This document shows positions 11,101 to 18,400 of a DNA stretch of 64,000 nucleotides, in pieces. Under the pieces are notes generated by a model. It was not told the origin of the DNA, searched no databases, and saw only the letters and a list, made by a program, of their open reading frames with translations. This DNA is from Caloranaerobacter sp. TR13. GTDB lineage: Bacteria; Bacillota; Clostridia; Tissierellales; Thermohalobacteraceae. How positions within the stretch are numbered: the first letter of the stretch is position 1; each line of letters opens with the position of its first letter. Both the position numbers and the translations under genes were made by a program. Location: NCBI RefSeq assembly GCF_001316435.1, contig NZ_JXLL01000003.1, positions 124,001 to 188,000 on the forward strand, written 5' to 3'.

Positions 11101-12530
11101 CCATTGTTTTGAGCATTCATTATCTTGTCTGTGAAATAGTATGAACCACGTTGTATTAATGCTATTTTGCCTTGAAGATCTACTCCTTCAAAATCTTCCT
11201 GTGTTCCACCTAGTCCACAATATACATATTCTATAGGACCATTAAATACTTCCACTGGATCATAAGAACCTGCCATTATATATCCTGCTAATTGCGGTTC
11301 ATCATTTTCATCAATATATTCAAATGCTTCTGCTCTAATATGTGTATTTTCAATAGAAGCAACCTGTATAGATTCTGGTGTAAGTCCTGGAGAACCTACA
11401 ACACCTATATCAGGATTCTTAATCAAAGGATTGCTATATCCATCTCCTATATGATTTGAATTGCCAGCTGAAATCGATACTAATACCCCATTTTCAACAG
11501 CCCTAGCTACAGCCTGTTGCTCTGGGTCATCTGGTAAAACAAAAGCTGAAGTTGAACCTAAACTCATATTTATAACATCTGCACCTAATTTTACAGAATC
11601 ATCTATTGCTCTAATAATAATATCTCCAAAAGTTGAAGGCATAGAAGGATTGTTCCCAAACACTTTCATGGCTAGAAGCTGAGCTTCAGGTGCTATACCT
11701 TTAATTCCATCTTCATCACCATTTGCCCCTACAATACCAGCTACATGCATACCATGCATTGATGCATCTGGACCAAGATCTAATATTTCTAAGTTATTAT
11801 CCATATAGTTGTACCCATATGGAACTTTGTCTGTAAACCATTTACCAGGAAGACCTTCTTGTGAAATAATATCTTCTACATTTTCTCTGCTTAGCTTAGA
11901 TTTATCTGGATTAGTTAATTTCATATCTTTATGGCTTGGATCAATGCCGGTGTCGATAATAGCTACCACTGTACCTTCGCCATTATATCCTAAGTTCCAT
12001 GTCTCTACCGCTTTTACTATATCTTTACTTGTATTCATATCAGGTTCAGGTCTGCTATATTCATTCGCTATTGTAACCCTTTTCACTCCTGGTATTTTTT
12101 CAATTTCCTGTGCTTCTTTAAAAGTTGTTGTTGCACTAAAACCATTAACTACATTAACAAAATTATTATGATACTCAATACTAATGTTGTTTTCCTTAAT
12201 AGTTTCTTTTATACTTTCCTGCATTCCTATCAAATCATTTGTAATTACTTTAGCCATTTGTGCATTTAATTCGTTTACTTTAACTCCTTTTTCTGTTGCA
12301 TATTCGATTAATGGCTTTCCTTCTAATTCAACAATAATTCTAATATTGTCGTCATCTTTTAGTCCCTTGGCTCTTGGATCTGAAGTTATGCTTTGTGTAT
12401 TAAGAGATTTTGTAAAAGTAGTTGAATGTAATTTTGGAATTTTACTGTTTGGTGCAGCTAATGCTGTACCAAAAGTTCCTATTAGTACAGCTAGTACTAA
12501 TAAGATTGAAAAGATCCTTTTGTTTTTCAA
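8133..12530 (-). CDS. Cell-surface S8 (subtilisin-family) serine protease with PA insert and C-terminal Ig-like domains
   Basis: About 1,465 residues. A signal peptide is followed by an I9-like propeptide (IRIIVELEGKPLIEYA...FSATTTFKEA) and a subtilase domain with the triad in AIIDTGID (Asp, about 193), HGMHVAG (His, about 259) and GTSMAAPH (Ser). A PA domain is inserted between His and Ser (GKIALIQRGSYYFTDK...GVIVFNH). After this come a lactocepin-like beta domain, a FlgD-like segment (SPNGDGVADSI) and several Ig-like repeats (DTTAPVINV, EAQDAAGN twice). No SLH or LPXTG anchor is visible. The start is TTG at 12530, six nt after AGGGGG; the ATG two codons earlier directly abuts the SD. It lies just downstream of an SLH-PrcB gene. 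Confidence 0.92.
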   Translation of the reverse strand: MKNKRIFSILLVLAVLIGTFGTALAAPNSKIPKLHSTTFTKSLNTQSITSDPRAKGLKDDDNIRIIVELEGKPLIEYATEKGVKVNELNAQMAKVITNDLIGMQESIKETIKENNISIEYHNNFVNVVNGFSATTTFKEAQEIEKIPGVKRVTIANEYSRPEPDMNTSKDIVKAVETWNLGYNGEGTVVAIIDTGIDPSHKDMKLTNPDKSKLSRENVEDIISQEGLPGKWFTDKVPYGYNYMDNNLEILDLGPDASMHGMHVAGIVGANGDEDGIKGIAPEAQLLAMKVFGNNPSMPSTFGDIIIRAIDDSVKLGADVINMSLGSTSAFVLPDDPEQQAVARAVENGVLVSISAGNSNHIGDGYSNPLIKNPDIGVVGSPGLTPESIQVASIENTHIRAEAFEYIDENDEPQLAGYIMAGSYDPVEVFNGPIEYVYCGLGGTQEDFEGVDLQGKIALIQRGSYYFTDKIMNAQNNGAIGVIVFNHESGGDGLVHMMYPEEGKIPAVFIGHSDGLKLLDLIEKGKNFVEFKGDKTTVLNPNIGKMSDFTSWGVTPDLGFKPEITAPGGQIYSTLQGDKYGIMSGTSMAAPHVSGGAALVLQRVDEEFGLTGIDRVNMAKNILMSTAKPSVDKGLYNDYFGVGNYTSPRRQGAGVMDLYAATTTPAVVTYKETGLSKVNLKEIGDVTRFTLTVQNFSDQTVSYAVYGTVGTDLTFGVENLLETQGVYKNGTISPDAPWTGEFPISFELSDGTVVDNVYNVLEVPAGASLDFDVTIDLTDAVDWVYNAPLNAIFPNGTFIEGFVRLVPTDDNVPELSIPYVGFYGEWDKAPIIDVTNYDANEDNQAFYGLTVMSWLDEKEDVYRFLGYTPDGPDKTKIAFSPNGDGVADSIIPLLSFLRNARELDINILDKDGNKIRDLAYEEYIRKNYYDSGRGTEFYAKDSWIWDGTANNKLVEDGEYIYEVKTRIDYPGSEWQSVEFPVRIDTVPPVIEEVTYDKDNDVIVVKANDGDYPILRYELIEDGVVLEESTKGEFDVSKYDGTHEMVVRVYDCGWNYVDTQPIVVGDKTIPYIFIETPEYFGIYNTPEILVKGSVVDSSGLVELKVNGEDVEYVYNEETGNYDFETVLVLQDGMHEIDIEAQDAAGNYINFEHKIFVDTTAPVINVTEEPTDRIVDYTVESVNISADITENLPDLLVKVNGNVVENISQDWSYFKDLEPAHYTIENYEINLEYGDNIISIEAQDAAGNTTYKEYKVYRKQEGEEDPVLDQEIAITEVSVTPDSDISSERPVNIKAEANQEVDWEVSIVDPNNETVDVFSETGTTFDMSWSPDEFKKLNGEYKVIFKATKGEEVATEEATFTVYNYPIKITDVEVIKQGGYVAIEASMENLGPNSQNPMLVIQVTDNMGYVVNISTVQMDGLQSGQTIKLSSGFGVKKNGTYNVDVYVWSGWDDTTSLSSPQSTTFVIK

Positions 12531-12695
12531 CTCCATCCCCCTCTTCTTAAAATAAATAAAAAATAAGATAGTGAATTAATTATATTTTTCTTACTCACCT
12601 CCTTTCATGTTTTACCTCATATACTATTTTATTTTAGATTAGGTTTTATATTCTATGTTTATTTATATTTTCCTTTATTTACTTTATTTTTTTCG

Positions 12696-12702
12696 TTCGA
12701 CA
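12696..12702 (-). promoter_or_regulatory. Possible Spo0A box upstream of the S8 protease
   Basis: TGTCGAA on the minus strand, about 165 nt upstream of the protease start, equals the core of the 0A box (TGNCGAA). Chance occurrence of a 7-mer is quite possible. The rest of the 12531-12790 gap is very AT-rich with no other feature recognised. Confidence 0.3.
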
Positions 12703-12789
12703 TATTTTGTAATTAGTTGATTAGAGTAATAATTTCTATTTAATATTTATTAATTTAATTAATTAAAAAACATAATTGTATTATGGATT

Positions 12790-12814
12790 AAAAAAAGTGG
12801 CTATACAGCCACTT
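12790..12814 (-). terminator. Terminator downstream of the SLH-PrcB gene
   Basis: AAGTGGC/GCCACTT stem with a 6-nt loop, then seven T residues on the minus strand. Confidence 0.8.
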
Positions 12815-12822
12815 AAAATCTA

Positions 12823-13752
12823 TTACATATCAATGGATTTATCATTTTTATTATGCTCAATTGTATCATCAATAATATTGAATAAATATGAATTATCTGT
12901 AAGATATTTTTTGTCGATTTCTATCGTTAAAATATTAAAAGTTATCACTTGTAAATTTGTCTTATACTTATCTGAAGGCATCGTTTTTATATAAATGTCA
13001 TATCTGCCATTTCCATTTTTTGTTATTTTTCTAATAACCATATTATAACCAGGATTAGGTAATTCCTTGTAAATGGTAATATTTATCTTTTCATCATTCT
13101 CTTTTATACTAATTTGTTTGTTTATTTGAGTGTATACTTTTTTATTATCTACTACCCTAAAAGGTATAGCGCTCTTATACATCGATAACTCCCTTTCTAA
13201 TCTTTGCAACAATAAAATGGATTCAATCTGTGATACTCTATTATTAGGCCTAAAAGTGCCATCTAAATAACCTTTAATTAATCCTAATTTATATCCTTTT
13301 AAAATGTCTCTCTTATATTTTTCATTGATACTATCCAAATCTATAAAAGGATTTGTTAAATCATATATTTGTATATCTCCTTCATAAGTTTCTAAACATT
13401 TAACAAGTAAGCTTATAATTTCCTTACGAGTTATAAATTTGTCTTTTAAGTCTTCATCTTTTATACTCTTGTTATCGTAACCTAATATATCTACGCTTTG
13501 ATTTCCATACTTTTTCATTAAACTAAATAGTGAACAATAAAAATCTTTTTTAGATATAGGTTCATTAGGAAAAAAATTTTTGTAATCTTCTTTATATAAA
13601 TAATTAAAATGTTCAGTAAAAAATTCTTTATCTATAAGTTTTTGAGCCCAATGACCTTTTAATCTATCATCTAAGCTAGCTGATGAAATAGTAGAATTTA
13701 AAAGTAATAAAACAAAAATGAAAATAACTAAAAACCTACTTTTTCTATACAT
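12823..13752 (-). CDS. SLH-domain protein with PrcB-like C-terminal domain
   Basis: 309 residues. A signal peptide (MYRKSRFLVIFIFVLLLL) is followed by degenerate SLH modules (LKGHWAQKLIDKEFF, FIDLDSINEKYKRDILKGYKLG, LIKGYLDGTFRPNNRVSQIE). The C-terminal section, roughly 220-295, resembles the PrcB C-terminal domain: a Gly-Tyr turn (NPGYNMVIRKITKNGNGRYD), a strand with Pro (IYIKTMPSD) and a final QVITFNILTIEID strand. In Treponema denticola PrcB is encoded with, and stabilises, the subtilisin-family protease dentilisin. Here the next gene downstream on the same strand is a large subtilisin, so a chaperone or tethering role is plausible but inferred. SD is AGGGGGTG before ATG. Confidence 0.75.
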   Translation of the reverse strand: MYRKSRFLVIFIFVLLLLNSTISSASLDDRLKGHWAQKLIDKEFFTEHFNYLYKEDYKNFFPNEPISKKDFYCSLFSLMKKYGNQSVDILGYDNKSIKDEDLKDKFITRKEIISLLVKCLETYEGDIQIYDLTNPFIDLDSINEKYKRDILKGYKLGLIKGYLDGTFRPNNRVSQIESILLLQRLERELSMYKSAIPFRVVDNKKVYTQINKQISIKENDEKINITIYKELPNPGYNMVIRKITKNGNGRYDIYIKTMPSDKYKTNLQVITFNILTIEIDKKYLTDNSYLFNIIDDTIEHNKNDKSIDM

Positions 13753-13836
13753 TTAATACACCCCCTGTTATAATTCTATAATATTATTATATCATTGGTA
13801 GTTAAGGAAAATATTTCATTATTGTTACAAAAGAAA

Positions 13837-13858
13837 AAACACACCTAAAAGTGTGTTT
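13837..13858 (-). terminator. Terminator overlapping the stop of the SLH gene at 13857
   Basis: AAACACAC/GTGTGTTT stem with a 6-nt loop and T-rich 3' side on the minus strand. The stop codon lies in the first arm. Confidence 0.7.
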
Positions 13859-15347
13859 AATATCCTAATATCATATCTCTATAATATGTCTTAAAATCTT
13901 CTTGTAAATAATTAATAAATCTACTTAAGAAGACAGCTGCTTCTGCTCGCGTCATGTAATCATTTGGATAAAAATATCCTTCAGGAGTACCTTTAACAAG
14001 TCCTATTTGATCAGCAACATATACTGACTTTTTAGCCCATTCAGGTATTTCATTATCATCTTTAAATCTTGTTGTAAATGGCGAGTTAGGTGCTAGTCTT
14101 TCTACCCCTAAAGCCCTAATTATTATGGTTACAGCCTGAGCTCTAGTTAAATTGCCTTCTGGCATAAATTTATTATCTCCTACTCCATTCATTATTCCTT
14201 TTTCTTTTATTACTTTAATATATTCATAATCAGGATGTTCTCTAGTTACATCACTAAATACTGGAGGATTAACCTCTGGTTTTACATATGACCTCTTAGG
14301 TTTATTTTCATCTTTAACTAGCTTCATTGCTTTAACTATCCACTTAGCAAATTCCTGCCTTTCTATTGGCAGATTTCCTCCAAAATATTTACCATCCGTA
14401 TCAATTATCTGAAGACCTGCTAATTTCTTAATATCCCACTCTGCCCAGTATCCTTTTATATCTTCAAACTTAGGAATATACATTTTCTTTTGTGTAGGAA
14501 GAGTTTCAAATCTCTCTACACCGTTACCTACATTTCTTAATCCATCTACAATATTATTTTGATTTAAATATGGAAGATCGTATTTATACTCCATTATCGT
14601 CTCTTCTTGCTCTGTAAGAGTATATCCACCATCAAAACTGGATAAATACGCAGCATTCTCAAAATACTCAATACTTTTAGTCTTATTAAATGAAACATCT
14701 ATATCCGCATAGCCATACCAATTTAAAGTAGTATCTCCTGAATTTAAACTATAATTTATGTCTTTATGTATTTTTTGAGTTTCTGTTGCTCCCCAGTAAT
14801 GATCATAACCGTATATATTTCCTGTAATTTCTACTACAACTTGTCCTTCATTCTGGTTGATTGAATATGTCTTAGTTCCCAACCAGTTGCCTGAGTAAAA
14901 ATCAACGATAGGTTGAGTATCATCTATAGTTGAGTTATGAAACTGATAATCTACTAGCGTGTAAGTTGTCTGATTGCCATTATCTTTTACTATAATTTCT
15001 TCTTTATAATCTAATATGTTATTGACTTCAATTTTTTGGCTCGGATGAGAGTTATCGTCTATTATCCTTTCTAGTTTTATGTCTCTTTTTAAAGTAGCTT
15101 GTCCATCTTTGCTCGATAGCTCGTATTTGTATTCTAATTTCTTTTCTTTGATTTTTATTGCAACTTTTCCTTCTAAGAGAATAGGTTTACCAGTTAAGAA
15201 AATTACTTCTTTATACTGTTTAGTTTTTTTATAGTCCATTTCGTTTTTATGAATACCGCCTTCAAACCCTGCATTGTTTATTTGAGCATAAACTGTAAGT
15301 GAATGAAGTATTAGCACTAATACTAGTACAATTGTTATTTTTTTCAT
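13857..15347 (-). CDS. SLH-domain surface protein, three C-terminal SLH repeats
   Basis: 496 residues. A signal peptide is followed by about 270 residues I do not recognise (beta-rich, with YDHYWGATETQKIHKDI and DYKEEIIVKDNGN). Three SLH domains then close the protein: DIKGYWAEWDIKKLAGL, FSDVTREHPDYEYIKVI with GVGDNKFMPEGNLTRAQA, and WAKKSVYVADQIGLVKG with FYPNDYMTRAEA. It should be exported and bound to the cell wall. SD CGAGGTG lies before the ATG. The 20 nt around the start closely match those of the next SLH gene (18199), suggesting duplication of the control region. A heptad-repeat tract lies directly upstream. Confidence 0.85.
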   Translation of the reverse strand: MKKITIVLVLVLILHSLTVYAQINNAGFEGGIHKNEMDYKKTKQYKEVIFLTGKPILLEGKVAIKIKEKKLEYKYELSSKDGQATLKRDIKLERIIDDNSHPSQKIEVNNILDYKEEIIVKDNGNQTTYTLVDYQFHNSTIDDTQPIVDFYSGNWLGTKTYSINQNEGQVVVEITGNIYGYDHYWGATETQKIHKDINYSLNSGDTTLNWYGYADIDVSFNKTKSIEYFENAAYLSSFDGGYTLTEQEETIMEYKYDLPYLNQNNIVDGLRNVGNGVERFETLPTQKKMYIPKFEDIKGYWAEWDIKKLAGLQIIDTDGKYFGGNLPIERQEFAKWIVKAMKLVKDENKPKRSYVKPEVNPPVFSDVTREHPDYEYIKVIKEKGIMNGVGDNKFMPEGNLTRAQAVTIIIRALGVERLAPNSPFTTRFKDDNEIPEWAKKSVYVADQIGLVKGTPEGYFYPNDYMTRAEAAVFLSRFINYLQEDFKTYYRDMILGY

Positions 15348-15365
15348 TATGACACCTCGCTCTTT

Positions 15366-15510
15366 TGGGTACTGGGTACTTGGTACTGGGTACTAGATAC
15401 TGGGTACTGGGTGCTAGGTACTGGATACTTGGTACTGGAATTAGAGAATAGAGATCAGGGGACAGAGAACAGGGAACAGGAATACTGACAACTGTCTCCT
15501 GTCCTCTGCC
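15366..15510. repeat. Heptad-repeat tract 3
   Basis: About 20 consecutive 7-nt units in one register fill the gap between two SLH genes. The first part is the GGTACTG dialect. It drifts through GAATTAG and AGATCAG into the GGGACAG dialect, and then to its complement (GTCCTCT). It starts about 15 nt upstream of the SD of the 15347 gene. Confidence 0.9.
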
Positions 15511-15514
15511 ATAA

Positions 15515-18199
15515 TTACCTAACCACCACTATATACCCAACGTTATTGTTTCTTAAAATGTATAAGCTATCATCTGGTGATATATCGTTAATGGTTATAT
15601 TTTGCCCTTCTTTTATGATTAATGCTTTACTTACATCTAGAGTAAATGTTGCATTATTAATATTCCAAACACCCTTAAATTCGTTCCAGTCTTTAATATT
15701 TTTTAAAGTAACATTCTTATTAATCTTATCCACATTTTCCACATCTGCTACTGTGATTATCTTTGGATTAGTGTTTTCATCTATAACATTCATTGCTATT
15801 GTCATATCGTCATATTTTACAACATATGCATATTTCCTATAATAACTGTTTACTGAATATTTGCCTTCTAGGAACCTACTATTAGTAAAATCTTTTACAG
15901 ATACTTCTATAGGGTTATCATTTCTTGTATCTAAAATTCTTGTATCTTCACTGATATCAAAGCTTTTTTGTGTTGTTGAAAAATCCCAGTTATTATCCTT
16001 TAGAACATCATAATCGTCAAGTTCAAATCTATATTCGCCTATTTCATCAATTCTTCCTCTATATATAACAAGTCCTGTCGATGGTATGTTTTCAACCGAA
16101 ATTAAGGAAGCTGTATATTTATCTTTCCCATACGATATTATAAAAACATCGTCTCCTTTATTTAAATTATATGGATTAATTATTCTTCCATCTTTTATGA
16201 TTATTGTACTTTTATTATCATAATAAACTTCATTATAGTCTACTTTTATTTTATTTTGTCCATAAGAAATCTCTTGAATTGAATTATAATAATTTCTTTC
16301 GTATCCATTTTTCAATATAATCTTAAATGCTTCCTCTTTACCGTATCTATCTTCAGTGGCTATATATACTTCTTTTCCTAAATATTGATTTAGATTTTCT
16401 TTTGAAATCTTTAATCCATCTATATAAATTTCTACATTAGGATTTAACGGTAGTTTCATGCTATCAGCTTTATCTTTCCATTTTGTATGCTCATAATATG
16501 AAACATTACTTAGAATAATTTCATTTCTACCTAAGTTCACTAAACTTAGCTTCCCTTTTATAATATTTTCAAACTGCTTGTCATCTACATAAACATTTAC
16601 TTTTATAGGGATATTCCCTTCATACTGGTCAAACTCAAGTTTTACTATATCGCCTTCCTTTATACTGCTTAAGTTAATATTTGTATCGCCCTTTATTACT
16701 GGAACATATGGCTTAATGATAAATTCATATTCATTATTATCCTTTAATAAAGTCAGTTTATTGTTTTGACTATCAATATAAAGGACCTTTCCGATAAATA
16801 TTCTGTCTCCTGGATGAATATATCCTTCCTTTTCAATATCAATATATCCATCTATCTTTATTACCTTTCCGCCACTGATTGTTAATGTCACATCCTGTCC
16901 ATAAAGTAAATCATTTAACTTAGCTTTATTATTATTTACTCTAATATCAATTCCAGGAATTATATTAAAACTATGAATATCGTCTAAATAGTCCTTAATC
17001 GTAATTTGATTATCCCCAATTTTTTCTACTGTTCCTTCAAGTAAAACAGGTATGTTATTTAAAATTTCAACAAATACGACATTATTTTGTGGATTAATAT
17101 AATACTTTATATAATCATACTCATTTAATTCATTATATTTAGTTAATTTACCGTTTTTATAAACTAAAAATCCTCTGTCATAAACGTCATCTTCTGATTC
17201 CTGAGCAATAAAGTTTAAAATATTATTGTCGTCATCTTTTATCCTAAAAACTTTCTTTTCAATAGTAGTTTTTTCATTTATTTGATAGTTTTTGTCTATT
17301 CTTTCTACTAGACCAGTACCTATTTTATATCCTTGCTTAAGTAAGAAATTCTCAAATACATTGTCTAATAGCTTAGCCATCTCTGATCTTTTAAGATAGC
17401 CTTTAGGGTTAAAATATCCTCTGTCGTCACCTTGCATTATTCCTTTTTGCATCAAAGCTTCTATAATAGGTATGTTTGTAGTTTTTATTTTCTGCCAATC
17501 CTTTAAATTGTATATCTTTTGTTGTGCTTGTCCATAAATGGGTTTTAAATTTAGTATTCTAGATACCCATATAGCTACTTGTTCTCTATCTACAGGCTTT
17601 TTCCATGTATATTTTTTCTCTATCTTTTCTCTTAATTGACTTTCTATATTTTTTATTTGATTATCTGTTAAATTAGGGTCTGTTTCATATGAAACTATGC
17701 TCTTTTCAATTTCTAATTCCAAATTATTCTGTTCTTCCTCTGTCAAAGTCAGGATGTTGTTAACTTCTTCTTGAGTAATTATATTGTTCTGAATCGCTAC
17801 ATCTATATATCCTCTTGACCAATAGTCATTTGGAGTAAGAATTGTATATCCTCCTGTATCACTATTTTTAATAGAGTTTTCACCTGAAATTTGAGCTTGA
17901 GACTCAAGTCCTAATAGTCTTACCAATAAAGCTACAGCTTGTTCTCTTGTTAGAGTATCATCAGGATAAAACTTATTATACCCAGCACCTTTTATTATTG
18001 AAAGGCCACTCATTCTGTATATTGAATCTTTCGCCCAATGACTTTTTATATCTGTAAAGTTAATATTATTATATAATTCCTTATAAGCAGGTAATCCTTC
18101 ATAGGTTGTTGCCGCTTCTTGTCCTAAAGCTCCATAAGATACTGAAGCTATTGAAACAATCATTATTACTGTTATTAGTAAAGCTATTATTTTCTTCAT
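15515..18199 (-). CDS. SLH-domain surface protein, N-terminal SLH repeats plus long beta-rich region
   Basis: 894 residues. After the signal peptide (MKKIIALLITVIMIVSIASV) come SLH modules at about 48-105 (FTDIKSHWAKDSIYRM, GAGYNKFYPDDTLTREQA), about 130-225 (YWSRGYIDVAIQNNIIT, VDREQVAIWVSRIL) and about 240-290 (LMQKGIMQGDDRGYFNPKG). The remaining 600 residues are repeated short beta motifs of the type 'GTVEKIGDNQITIKD' and 'GKVLYIDSQNNKLTLLKD', OB- or Ig-like in pattern. It is a probable S-layer-associated structural protein. ATG start with CGAGGTG upstream. Unlike its neighbours, the anchor is at the N-terminus. Confidence 0.85.
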   Translation of the reverse strand: MKKIIALLITVIMIVSIASVSYGALGQEAATTYEGLPAYKELYNNINFTDIKSHWAKDSIYRMSGLSIIKGAGYNKFYPDDTLTREQAVALLVRLLGLESQAQISGENSIKNSDTGGYTILTPNDYWSRGYIDVAIQNNIITQEEVNNILTLTEEEQNNLELEIEKSIVSYETDPNLTDNQIKNIESQLREKIEKKYTWKKPVDREQVAIWVSRILNLKPIYGQAQQKIYNLKDWQKIKTTNIPIIEALMQKGIMQGDDRGYFNPKGYLKRSEMAKLLDNVFENFLLKQGYKIGTGLVERIDKNYQINEKTTIEKKVFRIKDDDNNILNFIAQESEDDVYDRGFLVYKNGKLTKYNELNEYDYIKYYINPQNNVVFVEILNNIPVLLEGTVEKIGDNQITIKDYLDDIHSFNIIPGIDIRVNNNKAKLNDLLYGQDVTLTISGGKVIKIDGYIDIEKEGYIHPGDRIFIGKVLYIDSQNNKLTLLKDNNEYEFIIKPYVPVIKGDTNINLSSIKEGDIVKLEFDQYEGNIPIKVNVYVDDKQFENIIKGKLSLVNLGRNEIILSNVSYYEHTKWKDKADSMKLPLNPNVEIYIDGLKISKENLNQYLGKEVYIATEDRYGKEEAFKIILKNGYERNYYNSIQEISYGQNKIKVDYNEVYYDNKSTIIIKDGRIINPYNLNKGDDVFIISYGKDKYTASLISVENIPSTGLVIYRGRIDEIGEYRFELDDYDVLKDNNWDFSTTQKSFDISEDTRILDTRNDNPIEVSVKDFTNSRFLEGKYSVNSYYRKYAYVVKYDDMTIAMNVIDENTNPKIITVADVENVDKINKNVTLKNIKDWNEFKGVWNINNATFTLDVSKALIIKEGQNITINDISPDDSLYILRNNNVGYIVVVR

Positions 18200-18214
18200 T
18201 AAGACACCTCGCTT

Positions 18215-18400
18215 GTTTTAGGTACTTGGTGCTGGGTACTGGGTACTTGATACTGGGTACTAGGTACTGGATACTGGGGACTGGAAATAGGGAACAGAGA
18301 TCAGAGAGCTGTACTCTGGTCTCTGGCTACTGGCAACTGATTTTGTCTCCTGTCCCCTGTACCCTGCCCTCTGGTAACTAGCACCTAGTACCTATTATCT
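18215..18400. repeat. Heptad-repeat tract 4 (about 26 units, with strand switch)
   Basis: About 26 heptads run without a register break. GGTACTG and GATACTG units come first, then GGGACTG, GGAACAG and AGATCAG. Midway the complementary dialect begins (CTCCTGT, CCCCTGT) and the tract ends in CACCTAG and TACCTAT. The IPT/TIG gene's stop codon lies at its right end, and the SD of the 18199 gene starts about 15 nt left of it. Confidence 0.92.

Noticed and set aside
15366-18400. CRISPR array or classic VNTR for the repeat tracts
   Set aside because: There are no spacers, no 24-40 bp repeat and no cas genes. Units differ in sequence while keeping 7-nt length, unlike a simple VNTR.
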